A stretch of 64,000 nt of DNA from Certhia americana (Eukaryota > Chordata > Aves > Passeriformes > Certhiidae): positions 59,349,269-59,413,268 of the forward strand of contig CM031857.1 of assembly GCA_018697195.1 (NCBI GenBank), read 5' to 3'. Position numbers and translations under genes: made by a program. How positions within the stretch are numbered: the first letter of the stretch is position 1; each line of letters starts with the position of its first letter. Below, one piece after another: positions 10,104 through 24,470 of the stretch. The notes beneath the pieces were generated by a model. It was not told where the DNA came from, did no database searches, and worked only from the letters and a program-made list of their open reading frames with translations.

Positions 10104-13100
10104 GCTGCCTGTACAAGGTCACTGTAAACTAATCCTCAAGTGACTATTAAGTTGTGTCACAGAAAAAATTTCATTTTATGCTTATCATGAATTTGTGTTG
10201 CTATCAATTAGGTGAGAGGAGCAACACTTAAAATCTGAAATTGATTTTAACAAAAAGTGACACTTTAGGAAAGAGTTTAGGTTAGGGCACTACCAGAGAT
10301 AATTTGATTTATTATTCATGCTTTAAAAAACAAATAACTTTCCATGACACTTGTTCAAGTGATGTCAACCTTTTTTTTATTGTAAAATGGAGTTGTCAGA
10401 AAGCTAAAAAAAAAAAAACTCCATATCTTTTCCTACAGACAAGTGTAATAGTTACTAAAAGACAGAAAATTATACTTTCCTATAACCATGTAATGTCTAT
10501 ATAAAGCAATTAATTAATGTTTTGATGCTACTGAATAGTAAAGTTTCAATTGTAGTGTAAAATCCCTATGGAAAATGATTCCTTCTTTTTTACAGTGTTC
10601 ACTGTATAAGAGCAACCATGATTTTTTTTTTTTTCCTGAAATCTATATAAAGCTAAAAGAGGAATTTCCTCCCTTAAAAAGTGTGTTGTGGTTTCTATAA
10701 GAGTTTTCATTATGGCAATTATGGAAAATGTAACTGAAACTCCTCATAACATACACTGGTATATCTAATGCTGGTCTTGTTTTCCCTCATTATCTACACA
10801 GAGTGTTTTGGAGGTTTGTATGGTCCAGTCAGTAGCTTAGAGAACATTCAGTTTTAGCTAGTGTACAACCTGTTCAAACACATTTATTGATACTATATTT
10901 GGTATTTGTATTGGCAAAACAGACACAGTAAGAAACAGTATAGTTGATTTCTACTTAGAAAAGGCTCAGATTTAAAGTAGCTAGAGGGGAAAATTGATCC
11001 TCTTCACTGTACTTCTGCATTACTAAAACACATTTTATATTCTCCATCTGCACATCCCTGGAGTAAATTTTATATAAGATTTGCATTTAGAATGTAGGCA
11101 CTACTTTATGTCTGGTCCTGTACCTCTGCCTCATGTAAAATTTAAACTGAAGGCTTAAGGAGAAATAGTAAAGGATTAGCCCTCTCTCTGGATCTACTAT
11201 ATCTTCAATCACTCCAAAAACCCTGTGTCTGCATATGTAAATTACACAGGAATCAAAGGTGTAGGAAGTGAGAAAAAAAAAAAAAAAAGTCCATCTGCTT
11301 TATCATCTCTTTTAGTTAATCAATTCAGTTAAGCAGTTTTCCTCAAAAGCTCAGTAAGGGGAAGGTAAACAATAGTGTAAGGGTTCCCTAACAAATGATC
11401 CCACTAGTTTTTACAGATATATTTTTGAAACATGATAATCCCATACTATGTAATTCGTACAATGGAACTGCGATTTTTCATTCTCATTTTCTTGGCAACT
11501 GTTTAATTGTACAATTCTCTTTAAAACTTCTTATATATATATATATGCATACATACATACTATACATCTATGGAGATGTATATACATGCTAAATATTATA
11601 TTATTACTTAGTACATCCAATTGATTCTATAAAAATTTAATAGCAAATAAATAATTTCTCAGTAAGATCCAAATTTTCTCACTCTTATTAGGAGCACAAA
11701 ATATTATTTTTTTCCTTTCGCTTGCCAGTAAGACCTAGTGAAGCCAATGGACCTTATGATTCCCTTATTTCTCATGAATAGTATTTTACTCTACAGATAG
11801 CCCAATTTACATCATCAAATACCTGTGGTGTGAAGTGTTACTTAGTGACTAGAGGTTTCAGACTGACCCAAAAGGACCAGCAGTTGAATTAAATACATCC
11901 TGATATGGATAAGAGTGGTGTAAACTTGCCTCTCTTTAAGTGACTTCTGTTACACACTAATCACACAATTTGACATCTTGTGTTTGCTCACTACTTTGTA
12001 GCATCCACCTATGTAACACAGTTGCATGCGTTACTTACATATGAATCAATGAAATTCTTCAGTACCATGAAAATTAAATAATTTAAACATGCATACATGC
12101 ATAGATGTATAAAATGTTGGAAAGGATGCTGCATACATTCAGCTTTTATTGGGACAAGAGACTTGCAAGTTCTTAGGCCCTCTGAAAATTGACGATTTGT
12201 GATTTGATGCGCACCTGAGATTGATGTGCATTAAGAACAGTGTTTAATGACATACTGGAAAGTTACACATCTACACTTTACCATGTTTTATTGTCCTTAA
12301 CTTCAGCAATTATTTTGTAAAGATACTTTAAAAACAGTGCTTTCAAACAAAAGTATGTTAAAAATATTTAAATGTAGGGCAGTGCTGTACAATTCTCATT
12401 GCCAGGGTCAAAATTCCATGAGACCTTTGAGTCACTTAAGATCCAAACTATCATTTTTTACTGTGGAGAAGGACAGCAGGAGGACATGGAAACTCAACAT
12501 GGCTGAAAGAAGATTTCTGTTCACCCTAGACCTTAAAGGCTACTGGGAAAATTTGGTTCATCTAATTCTGGTCACCTAGTCACCTGACAGAATTTTACTT
12601 TATTTTGAAGATCAGACATTGGGGGAAAAAAAGAAAAAAGTACAAACGTACACATATGTACCTCTCCTACCAAAATCTGAGTTAGCCAGTTTGCTTTTCT
12701 CCATGTTAAGAAGTCACAACTTCTTCTTGCAGATTTCCAATAGGTAAGAGTGGATGGATAAAGGAAAATAAACAGTTTCTTTACACAAGTAGGTTCCAGA
12801 AATAGGTTTTTCAAAGTGATATGTCAGTAGTGAGGAAAACTATGTGCAATATGTAAGTAGTGTTGATCATCCCAGAAATTATTTATTGCTATACTTGTGG
12901 CACAATTGAGGAGTTTTGTAAATGTATCAGGAATAAGGTGGGTGTGAATAAAAAAAGAGGTGGTCATAGCTTTTGTTAAACAGCAGCTAAAATTGACTGT
13001 GGTGAAAGAAGTTCTCAAGCTGGGAGAATGGCTGTATCTGCAGTACCAGGCACTCCCACAGCATTTCAAGAGAAAGTACAGATCATTCTTAATACTTCAG

Positions 13101-14752
13101 GCACCTGATGTTTATGATGTGTCAATAGATTAAAGTCCCAATGCAGTTCATCACCAGGTGTCTAGTAGTACCTAAGAAGATAGTCTTCAAGGGGAATTAA
13201 AAATCCATGAACCATATTAGTACTGCTCTTTAAATATAGTATTTCATACTTTGAGAAACTTCTGCTCAGAAATTTCAAGATTACAAAAAGAAATCTGCAG
13301 CTGCTGCATATAAGGAGAAGCAGCTTCCATCACAGAAGCTACACTCATCCTCTGTGATTTAAATTCCTACCTGAAAACAGAGGTATAATTTTTAGATTTT
13401 TTTATATCTCCTAATTCAACTGAGGAATATTATTCTGATCTCACTAGAATTAGTACAAGGTAAAATTTTGCGTCAAGAGGATACTAGAGCAGTTCTAAAC
13501 ATTTGCAAGTTTGCAGGTTGGTATTCTATGTATTCCAAAGATTCACAGCTGCATATTCTCGGGATGTATTTAAAGACATAAGTTGTGAGATGCAACTCTT
13601 GAACTACCTGCCTAGGTACTATTATAGTAGCTTTAACAGTGTTTTGCAAGGCTAGATGTCTTGATAAATAACTCCTCTCAATGCTTGCATTGTGTAAATA
13701 CAGTCTGCAGATTTGTGTACAGTCTGGTTTTGTGTTACATTGTTCTGCAGCTTTAGTTGCATTCACTGGATGAAGTCCATCTTAGAGTTGACTATGAAAG
13801 AATTTCAGGACGAAACCTTTCCTATGCTTCCATGAAACTTTATTTAATTTTTTTTATCAAGATGCACTGCATCGTATAGTGACACAAAACACATACATTT
13901 CAGACCAGATCTGGCAAGACACCAGATCACTGTGGCATCTGCACTGGCTGCTGAAATAGACAGAGGAAGCAGAATTGAACTCCTTTTTTTTGTGTTACAT
14001 CAGTTCTGGTCTTGATCTTGAGTTCCTTGCTGGTGATATTTATAGCACTATTATTTTTAAAAGATCATTCTTGATGTACAGGTCTATTTGAAAGCTAAAG
14101 AATTTTTCAAGATGAAGAGCTGTAACAAAGAACAATAAAAATATTAAAGAAAAAAACAAATTAAGAGTCTAAATTGGAATATACATATACATATTATGAA
14201 AAAGAAAACAATCTTTCCAGAACAGAAATTCTCGTTAGCAAAAATTAAGAATAATATCTCTGTAGAACTTGCTGTTTTATAAAAGATGTGAAACAAGTTA
14301 TGCAAGAATGACTGTCACAGCTTTCAACTGCTCTTAAAGTTGTCTGAGCTTTCTACATCTTTGTGTTTACTGTCACTACCTAAACTTAGATGGAAAGATC
14401 CCTGCAAATTTGTGATTTCCAGTGCAATTTCAATGACTGATCAACCCTTTAAAGATTTATCTTTAACAACATATTTTATCAAGTTTCTGTTATGCTTCCC
14501 CATGCTGATGAAAAGACCTGTTCTTACTCATAATTCAGTCAGTAGCATATTTTTGACTTCATAAATTATTTTAGTTGTTCAAAAGTGAATTGTAACTAAG
14601 ACCTCTATAGAATGCAGCTAAGAATAGTATGATTGTGTCCTTCATTTTGAGGTTTGAGGTTTTGGAGATTTTTTTTTATAACAGCATCTTTACAAACAAT
14701 TAAGGAGACTGGAATTTATATGTTTTAGTAACTATGATGGGAATTATAATAC

Positions 14753-14820
14753 AGAATCATAGAATGGTTTAGGTTGGGCAATACTTTTAGGATGGTCAAG
14801 TCCGATGGCTAACCCACTAT
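14753..14820 (-). mobile_element. CR1 LINE 3'-end fragment
   Basis: AGAATCATAGAATGGTTTAG followed by GTTGGGCAATACTT and GGTCAAGTCC is the reverse complement of the conserved avian CR1 3' terminus. Only about 70 bases remain, and they are diverged. Confidence 0.75.
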
Positions 14821-15344
14821 AATCACATGTACAGTGGAAAAGAAATCGAATACTCTATTGAGTATATTGCTGAATATATGTTACCACAAGTTTTCATATA
14901 TTTTTGAAACTGCGAATTATACAGCATTATTGTAAAAACTCAGCAAATATTTTTACATGGAAAATTAATGATAGGTTTGTGTGAAACCTTCACAAATATT
15001 ACTTGGTATTGAGAAAGCCCAGAAGCAGTCTGTTTTCTCTGATAAGACAAAAGTGTCATTAAAAAAGTTTCCTCCAAGTCACAACATCTGTATGTAAACC
15101 AGCTGTGATTTTATAAAAAAAAAAAAAATTTTTTTCTCTTCTTCTCCCAGCATTTTTTTTATTTCTCTTCACTACCTTCCTCCCCAGGAAGCATTAACAT
15201 ACCAGCTAATATTTACATATCTGTTTCTAAATATCATGCCTAATTTTTCTTTCTTTTGTTGTTTCCACAAAAGTTAAAAAATATTAAGTTAAATTAGTTT
15301 TTGCCATGCAAGGAACTCATTCTACATACAAAAAGTGGATGTAT

Positions 15345-15390
15345 GTGGGTTGTTTTTTTTTGGATTTGGTTTGGTTGGGGTTTTTTTTCT
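15345..15390 (+). repeat. G/T-rich low-complexity tract
   Basis: Runs of T with GG and GGGG interruptions (TTTGGTTTGGTTGGGGTTTT). It is the complement class of the A/C-rich tracts elsewhere in the gene. Confidence 0.7.
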
Positions 15391-18136
15391 GAAGAAAACA
15401 TATATGTTGCATGGCATAATTCTTCAGATACTTCTTCAAGCATGAGTAGTACCTACTTGTATGAAGAAAAGACATTTTGACACTAGTATTAATGTTTTCC
15501 AATAGGTAAAAAAATTCAGTGATAAGAACTTAAACAAGGATTTGTTGACCAGAGCAGAAACACAGCTCTGTTTTTATCTTTAAAATATAGAAGCAATCCC
15601 CTGATGCCAAAAGGTCAGTGTTCAGCAGTTGGGACAAATTTTTGCAGCAGATAGCCTGAAAGCTTTATGCTTTCAATTGTATGGCTACTTCAGCTGTAAG
15701 AGATGTGGTAAAATTAATGCTAAAGTGTTCAAAAATACAGGAAACAAGTAAAACTCTCAGGGGACTGCAGGCTCTTGCCTTAATAGAAAAAAGAGGAAAA
15801 AGAAAAGAAATAGAAAAAAGTTACTAGGAAGAGACAGGCAAAATGAGTGTGGGTAAAAGGTGTTTTATTTGTTAAGTTTTTAAGGGGACATCAAGGATAT
15901 TAGCTAGTCACTGTTTTTGTTGATCGATGAAACAGAGTAATGTGCAGCTGCCGTGATTCTTAGCCAGGGTGCATTCTAAGCCCAACTAATCTATTTGTCA
16001 TAGTGCAACCTTTGTTTTTCAGTCTTCTGTAGACTTCTTTCTTTTTGTTTAACAGAAGAAGATTCTGGATTAATTACTGTAAATCCCATGAGAAAGAAAA
16101 AAAGTAAATTATTAAGCATTTTAGATAAAATACTCAGTATTAAGTACTACATCCAAGAACAAGCAAATTCTTATGGCTGTCCCTGTTAATTAGGATATTA
16201 GACAGTGCTTTAAATAACCTTCTTGAGCAGTCATATATTTTCTAGCTAAATCCCAAAGGCTGCTGATACATTTCCTTCTTAGTAAGGTCACACAAGAGCC
16301 ATCTCTTTCTCCTGCTTGTTTGCATCTGCTAGGTAGGGTACCTGTACAGAAAGGATAGCAGGAAAGCATGAATTGATATTCATCCACTTCCTTGACATGA
16401 AATCTTTTTTTTTTTTTTTTTTCCTTCAAAAATGGGGAGTCCCCCTACATATAAAGACAAAACTTCATAGTTTCAGCCAATTATTAGTGTTATTTATTAT
16501 TTTTACAGAGGAACAGAATAAAGATCAATTTGAATCTCACTTTGGTTCACTGAAGGGATATCTCCTTCTCCAACCCTCAAGACATTCAGTCCCATACTGG
16601 TCTATTTTCAATATAATAAGGCATAAGCAATCTAAGCATGTTAAGTCCTTCAAATAAAGATATTTGATTTTAGCCTTGGACCTTTCTACTAGCTTTGTGG
16701 TATACATATCAGATAAGAGTTTCCCACATTCATAAAATACTTTAACCCGTAACAGAAAATTTCCTAATCTCATCCTGTTCCCTGCTGGGTGGCTTTGTGT
16801 TGCAGTCTCTGTGGCCTGCCAAAGGAGAACTCCAAAGGGGAAAGGAAAAGACTTGTCAGGAGATGCAAATGCATAATTTCAGCTGTGTGGGTGAGACCTC
16901 TAATCGATGCATTGTAGGTTCTTGCAGTGATAGTCGTGAAGAGTTATTTTCAGAGCGTGGTTCAGACCATCTACTGATCTGTGTAGGACAGGTGTGTATT
17001 GCCTGTACTAGTTCTAGTGACACTGTGATTGCTTGTATTTCCAGTCCTTTCCCTGGAACACTTCCAGGCAGTTTTATTATACTGAAATGTCTCTTGCAGT
17101 TCATTGAGCATCCAGCATAATACTGTTGGATATGATTGGTGCATGTGAATATATTTATTAAAACAAAAAAAATCAGGCAGTTAAGCCGCATAATAATGGG
17201 AAAACGAATCATAACAATAAAAGAACATTTAAGTTAACAAGGTTTGTGATCAAAGAATGAATACAGGTTAGATAAATGAGACTCTAGATGTAACTAATCT
17301 ACATAAATAAGCTTTGGTCTGATTAGAGGATAGAAAATATTAAAATAATCTCAAAGTATTTAAAAAGTATTTTCCTTTAGTACTTTTATATTTTCTAGTT
17401 TAATATCATCATATTTTTAACATTTTCACTCTATAAAAAGAGCTAAGTGTTCAACTACTGTTACTTGCTTTTATTTTTTGATTAACAATGTTTACAGTGC
17501 AAAAAAAAGTCTAAACTAATACAAGTAAACAAAAGTAACATCATAAGTTTTCATTCTGGTTTGACTGTGTTGTGTGTCAAAAACATAAAGCATTTTTTAA
17601 TGTCTTAATTTTAATTTTTTTTATGTGGCAATGTTTTTTGATTGATTTTTAATTAAAGAAAAACATTAAAGGGAACATTTAAAGGACAATTTCTTGTTTA
17701 CTGTCTTTATCAGCAGAGAGCAGCCTTTGTAGTGTTTGAAAGCTGGTGCATTAAAAATCAATTTCAAGTCCTCAAAGCTGTAAACTCTTGCTTGCTTTGT
17801 AGATATATACTGTTTTTAAAATCATTGGAAGCACAGTTGACAATTGAATTAAAACAAAAGGTAAATAATGGTTTCATGGACATTTGAAGGATTTTAATGT
17901 ATTTTTAATAATAACTACAGGAATTTTTTATAGCAACAGACATGTGAATAACAATTTGTAGCTTTTAAATGCATAATTTGTTCCTAAAGACAGTTTTTTG
18001 TATCCTTTTATTAAGAGAATTTTGTTTTAAACTTCTCTTGGTTTTATTCTGTTGTTTTTACTGAATACCATGATTCAAACACAGAACATGTCAGTCAGTT
18101 TCATTACTTACTATATTTCTGTCTCGCTCCTTGCTG

Positions 18137-18149
18137 ATTGCTAAGCAAC
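18137..18149 (+). promoter_or_regulatory. RFX-type X-box motif
   Basis: ATTGCTAAGCAAC is close to the palindromic RFX consensus (RTYGC, spacer, RGYAAC half-sites). It lies in intron 1 within AT-rich sequence containing homeodomain-like TAAT cores. This is a motif match only. Confidence 0.25.
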
Positions 18150-21100
18150 CACTCATGATTGTTTAGCTATGAATCAGTTTAAAAAAAGGTAAGCTGAAGT
18201 GGTCTAAACAAATGTTCATTAATTCTTAATGAAAATATTTAAATTCCATAAAATTTTAAAAGTAACAAAGAAAAGAACATTGTTTTAATAATGTACCTCA
18301 GATTCAGCACTTGAGTGACTACCAGTAGAGTCAAAAATGTTCTTTTTTTGTGCAAGTCTTGTAAAAAGCATATCCTTAGTCAGTGCATAAGTAATTTTGA
18401 TGTCTGTAGAAATATACATATATATGTATAATTAAATTAATATTATTTCTTTCAGGGCAGGATCCTTAAAACACTTAATCAGTGATCGTTTTAATTTAGG
18501 TCAATAGAACCATAAAATTAAATAGATCATTTACAGGTGTGGGGGTAATGCATGTGAATAAGCATGTGCAGAATTCAGCCCACAATCTGTTAGACTGTGT
18601 TACCTGAACTGCTCCCTGTTGCTTCTCCCCTTTGCTTTAAGAACACTGCAAAGCTGCAAAAGCTGTAGTTTCATTTAGCCTCCAACTACATTTTCTCATA
18701 TTCTGTTGAGATAGTCCTGATGTCTTGCTTTCTTGCAGAGACTTGGGTAATTTGATATGCAGATTTGAAGATCATAAAAGCAATCCTGCTTTGATGATCA
18801 TGAGCCAGATTATCCAGCCACAGCTGTAAAGTACCAAGTGTGTTCTTTTGTGATCTCTTCATCGTTTCAGTGGATCAAATGACAATAAGAATATAGTGGA
18901 ATTTAGAGTGCTTGGGAAATAATGAAATTAAAAGCCTTTTTTAAAATGACAATCATGAAGCCTTAGAAATTATTATATTTCTAGGCTATGGGCCAGATAA
19001 TGTAACTGTGTGTATGCATGCATATGTGGATATACACAGAAAAAGGAGCAGACTGGAATCAAAAGAACTATCTAGATGGATAAAAGGCATTATTAATGAG
19101 CAATGTGCATCTATTTTTTAAATTTTTTTTTAAATATTGTGTATTATCTGTACAGAGCTGTGTAGCAGTGCTTTGGAAGATGCTGTCAACCTGCACCTTC
19201 TGCTGCAAACTAAAAAGCATCAAGTTTAGAGACAAATGATGGTCATTTTTTTTTCCTGAGGCAAGAGTATTGGTAAGGAAGGACCTCATTTTCCACTTCA
19301 TGATGGAATCCTGCTATCAAACTTCAGGAGTGAGAGTAATGATTAAAAGAAAATATAATTCATGCAATATATGAATAGAAATAGGACTTAACTGATTCCA
19401 TGGACCATGTTAGTTATTAAAAAGTACATGATAATTTGTATCTCGTAGCTCCAAGGCAAGAAATATATCAATCAGCTTTTTAGTTCTTGGGTGAAAAGGA
19501 GGTGAAAACAAAATTTTGTCTGTTATTTCTTTCAATATACAGTCTTCATTTTGTCTAAATCTGTACATGTATTTTGTCTATTTAAACTACATGTAAGCTT
19601 CTTTTCAGGTGTAACAGGAGACAGTATTGAACGGGGCAGAAGCAAGTGTATCAATTTATTTTGTTATTTATTCATTGGCCACCACATACATCATCTTTCT
19701 CAAAAGCATAACTCTCATTATTGCAACAATGTGATGTAACAAAATAATAATTCCTTCAAATGTGAAATAACTAATTTTAAATACTTTCCTGGTCTCATTT
19801 ATTTCAAACAGCCTTCCAGAATTTTGAAGAGAAATTTAATTTCAGTTCATTTAATATATGTGTAGACCACAAATATTTTTTCCCTCATCCCCTCATATTG
19901 GCAAAGGAAACTTAGGAATGAGTATCTGGATTTCTAGATTTTGACCTACTTGTAAAGGAGGAAGCTGTTTCTATTAAACAAATGTAAGCTTCAGGAATTT
20001 TGGTTAGCAATGGCAAAAATATTTAGGTAAATTACTTGCAGTCATACTAGTCTTGCTGATACCTGTGAATGAAGAAATAGGCACACATGCTGAATAGCCA
20101 GGGGAGGAGAAGACTTTTTTAAGGGAAAGTTTTTGTTCTGATTTAAGTTTTTGGTTTTCTATAGTGTTTTATAATAAAGACAATTACATAGTAATTTGGG
20201 TTAGAATGCATGCCCAGTTCCCCATCTCAAAACCCAATTTGTTACTACCTGTGGCTATTTCTATTAAAAAAGAAACATAATTACTATGAGTCTCAGCAGT
20301 CTAAGAGTAAATTTTTGCAATTACAATACTTCCCTTGGGCAGATCTATGAAAATGGCAGATTAATTCCTGCCAGTCTATTCCTTGCACATTCTTAAGGTT
20401 ATTGGTAGCTTGGACTATCATTATATTGGTGCTGTTTATTATCCTGTGGCTAAGGTTAAAGAAAGAATGCTATTATAAACCTTTAGGACTAGGATACTGT
20501 ACCACTGCCTTGCAAAGTCTCTGCTGAAGTGTGATCTACAGCATCCTAGGAGCACAATACTAATTCTGTTTTTCATGGAAATTGAATGATTTTGCTGTTG
20601 ATTTTAGCATAGTTTAGAAGGGCATTTTGTGTTTTATTGCTTTATGCCTCAAAGGATTTGAATAAAAATACCCCAAACAAACTCAAGTTTAATCGTTCTT
20701 AGGAATTTATCAAGGCATTAATAAAGCTGCATGTGAACAGAAAAATACAGCATTTCCTTAATATGTTATAGCTTTTGTTTTATTCCAAATAGCACAATGC
20801 GATCAAACAGTGGCAAACTAAGATGGCCATGAAATTACATAAATGAACAAATTTCCATGGAAATAATTCATCTTCTAGTGGGTTTTTCTACCTGAAAACA
20901 AGTTTTGAAGGCATAAGAGTAAATGAATTGCATGCAAAGCCTGTGCTCCTGAATATCCCTCTCTGCACCTAAGCACCTAACTCCATGTTGAATTCCAGTG
21001 AAGTTGGAAGTTGGTGTGGCTTCATGAGGGCTCATGATCCACCTGCAGAGAGCAGCATTAGTCTGTGTTACACATAATCTGGTTTGACTATCCAGGAAGA

Positions 21101-22875
21101 GCAGTATAAACAATCCCAAGATATTTATTTTTTTATTTTGCACTAACTTTTGTTTGTAATTTCTTGTACTGCACCTATAGCGTTTTCTTTTCCCACTTTG
21201 AAAGAGATTTCTACATACACATGCTTCTCAATGTCAACCTGAGGATTTCTGTGATGTGGATATTATTTAGAGAAGGTTTGATTAAGTACTTTCTTTGAGA
21301 GGTTATAAAATTTTAAAAAGCAAAATATATATACATCCTTCAGTTAATGCATTCCACTTTGGAAAAAAGTGCTCACATACTGGGTGAGGATCCTGCTAAT
21401 TAGATAGAGAGGAAGTCCATAATTAAATCCCTGTGTTCTAACAAACCTCTCAGTCAAATATTAACATTCATGTTGAGTCACTCTATCCCTGGTGAAACCT
21501 GCAGCAGTGTCCTAGATATTGACAAACTAACACTGCTTTGGAAAAGAAAGATGACTTTATCTAATCCTAGAATCTTTTCAGAGACAGTATCTTATGTGGA
21601 TCTTCTTAATTTTACAAAATGATCTGATTTCAGAATCTTGATATGGCAAGCCATAATGAGAAGGGAAATCCACAACATTTTTTCCCCAGTCTTTTAAGAA
21701 TTTACAGGTCAAAGTCAGCTTTTAAATACCTATAAAGTTAGAGATTACCTGTGGCAATCCTTGGTTAAGTGGGTGTTGTGTCCTACATGAGGTGATCGAA
21801 TAAAGAAGGGTAGCTTTTTTTTTCTTTTGCTTATTTTGAATCAATTTAATATAGAGTCTTATTAGAAGACATTGCAGTAGGTTAACACTGAAGTGTCAGA
21901 GTTGTGGATGCATGCACACAGCCCTAAATCAGAATAGCCTTATTTTTTTCTGTCCACATCTACTTGACCACTGCTACTATACTCATGGTGTAATGGTGTA
22001 TTCAATCAAACTTTCCATTTTATGAGGTACCTCATCATAGACACATGACTGTTATGACTTTAAAATATATTTAGGGACAGAACCTCTTGCTAAATTTGTG
22101 CAAGCCTAAATTATTTATCTTATGTCACAAATAATAAATCAACTCATCACCATTTTACAGTTGAAAATCTCCTTGCATGGCCATGTGAGTATGTAAAGCT
22201 TGATGATCTACTATTCTGTCATAAATTCAGCCATTATTTTGGCAGCATATTTAGTGCTTTCCTAGTGCTTAGAGGAAATAATTATGCAAAGGTATTTGTG
22301 TGAAAGTAGGGCTTTGTATCTTGCCACAAAATGTTTAGAGAATATCTTGTTGAGTATTTTTAACAAAAAGTTGAAATAAAGAATTGCATGACCTAAATAA
22401 GAAATTATACAGAAAGTTATAATGTAAGTTTTAACATCTGTGATTTTCCTCTGAATTCCTAGGGAATTTAAGGGAATCATTGCTTTTCTGGTGCGAGATT
22501 TTAGAAAGAGAAAGCGGATCAGGCGGCAGCTTTAAAGAAAAGGAGATGATCTAGATTTACCCCTTTTTTCTGGTCGCCACCTAGGAAGAAAGCTTCAGTG
22601 TTCCTCTTTGTGTGTGTTTTCTGTGCAGGCAGTGTGGCTTCAGAACCAAATCCTGCTCCATCTTTGTAGCTAATTTCTTTCACTCTGTAGGGAAGAAACA
22701 CAGAACTGGAATTTTGTGCCACATACAGCGTTTGCTGCCTAGCTAATCACCTTTCCCTGTCACTGCCATTACAAATCTGTTCAAATGCAACTTTCTTCAG
22801 CGTACAACGTATGTATCTGTGGGAATGTAGCACGCTATGTGAAGGCTTGCTTAGCCAGTAATTGAAGTAAGCAGA

Positions 22876-22939
22876 CTGATCCAAGGGCTATTGAAACCAG
22901 TTTGAAAACACCCATTGATTTCACTGGACCTCAGGTCAT
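22876..22939. repeat. Ancient palindromic sauropsid repeat, degraded
   Basis: CTGATCCAAGGGCTATTGAA and, after a short gap, CCCATTGATTTCACTGGACC resemble an old palindromic element common in reptile and bird genomes, in which a GATCCAAAGCCCATTGAAGT-like arm is mirrored. The family assignment is from memory, and the copy is too diverged for certainty. Confidence 0.45.
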
Positions 22940-23334
22940 GGCTTGTGGGAGTTTTATTGTTGCCTTTAGTGAGAGTATGGGTTGGACAGAAAAAGGTAAA
23001 CATTCCGGATAGATGTTAACACAAAGTTAACAGATTTTAAATATACAGTGTCTCTGTTTTCTCCTTACTAAATATGATAAATACAAAACAGATTAACAGT
23101 GTTAAAAGGCCATAATTTGTTCTCCATCATCCAGTACTGCAGTGTTTATAAGCTTTCATCTTTTCACTTGGGTTATGTTGCTCTTAGAAACAGGAAATAA
23201 GCAGTAGTAAGAATAGGACAAATTTCACTTTACTTACTGGCTTCACTGGGAATTCCTGCTAACTAAGAGTTTTCAGATGTGTCTCAAAATTAATAAAAAA
23301 ATGCCAGGAAACTTAAATTGCACTGCAGAATATG

Positions 23335-23343
23335 AGAAAGAAA

Positions 23344-23387
<44 letters not shown>

Positions 23388-23399
23388 AANNNNNNNNNN

Positions 23400-23446
<47 letters not shown>

Positions 23447-23466
23447 GAAAGAAAAAGAAAGAAAAG
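23335..23466 (+). repeat. (GAAA)n microsatellite containing an assembly gap
   Basis: GAAA tetranucleotide units run on both sides of ten N (23390-23399), with irregular GAGAAAGAAAAAG at the edges. The purine strand is the sense strand of PCDH17. Open frames across it, rich in Lys/Arg/Glu on one strand and Phe/Ser/Leu on the other, are artefacts of the repeat. Confidence 0.95.
23390..23399. other. Sequence gap (10 N)
   Basis: Ten consecutive N inside the GAAA repeat. The round number suggests a placeholder or a gap left after local assembly, so the true repeat length is unknown. Confidence 0.98.
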
Positions 23467-23624
23467 TTATGGTTGTTCTCATGCAGAAAGAAAAGGGTTC
23501 TAAACATTTTTAAATTCTAAACAAATACTTTGATCATATCTTTACATTTCAAGGCACTATTTCAAAAGTTTTTCCTTTAATTTTGATTTACTTTTTCCTC
23601 CAAATTCTAGACTTCATATTAACA

Positions 23625-23690
23625 TGAAAAATAATAATAATAAAAAAAAAACCAACCAAAACCCCCCAAAAAACCCACAACCGACAAATG
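23625..23690 (+). repeat. A-rich to A/C-rich tract
   Basis: ATAATAATAATAA followed by a run of A and then ACCAACCAAAACCCCCCAAA. The strand is almost devoid of G and T in its second half. Confidence 0.75.
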
Positions 23691-24445
23691 CTATCAAAGA
23701 CATACTCCTACATGTTCTGTTATTTTGAGTTCACAGTATGATATTCTTAGAATAAGCTGGATATGGTGATAAGTGCAGATTTCATTCTACTTAACTAGCT
23801 GTAATTGAGTCTGTTATGCAGTAAACATAGTATCTGTTAGGAATACTAAGGTAGACTCAACATGGTGGGAGCCATAGATAAAAGGAGCATTAAAGCGTTT
23901 CAAATTCAATCATTAGGTTTCATTGCACCCATCTGCTACCAGAAAATATAATGGGCAGCTTGATTCATTGACCCTTAACTGTCATTTTAAACCATTTTTT
24001 TTTAAATCTGCATTTTCAAGTCAGACCTAGAGAGGTAATTCGATAAGAGAATACCCAGTACAGTTTAATGCAATTACTTTTTTCTTTTTATTTTTTTAAT
24101 ATAATCAGGTTTAACGGTCTGTTATATATTCTGCTAATCCAGTGAAAATAGTTATTTCATATCGAATGCAGTTAAAAGCAACTAATGTTCAACTTCATTA
24201 AGACTTCTATTGAATACAAGGTTTGCTGAATTTTTGCTATTTTTTAACGTGTGAACTAATACCTCTTATTAATTATTTCCGGGGGGTTCTGTTACACTAG
24301 AATTATACTTACATGTTTCATTTCCACAAAGATTATACAGCACAGCACAAGGACTAAATACAGATTGAAACTGTGGAGTGTTTTCTATTTTGTTTCCAAA
24401 ATATATTTTATCTTTCTTCTTTTATGTTCTGAAGCAGATATTATC

Positions 24446-24470
24446 TTTTTTTTTTTTTTTGGGGGGGGGG
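24446..24470 (+). repeat. T15-G10 homopolymer junction
   Basis: Fifteen T directly followed by ten G, then AGGAGAAGAAG. It is a difficult sequence to read, so either length may be wrong. Confidence 0.85.

Noticed and set aside
16797..17212. Overlapping 107- and 118-residue frames on opposite strands in intron 1
   Set aside because: They have no recognisable motif and no splice or promoter context, and the length is compatible with chance in 24 kb of intron.
23273..23520. Lys/Arg/Glu and Phe/Ser/Leu repeat proteins
   Set aside because: They are translations of the GAAA microsatellite and cross an N gap.
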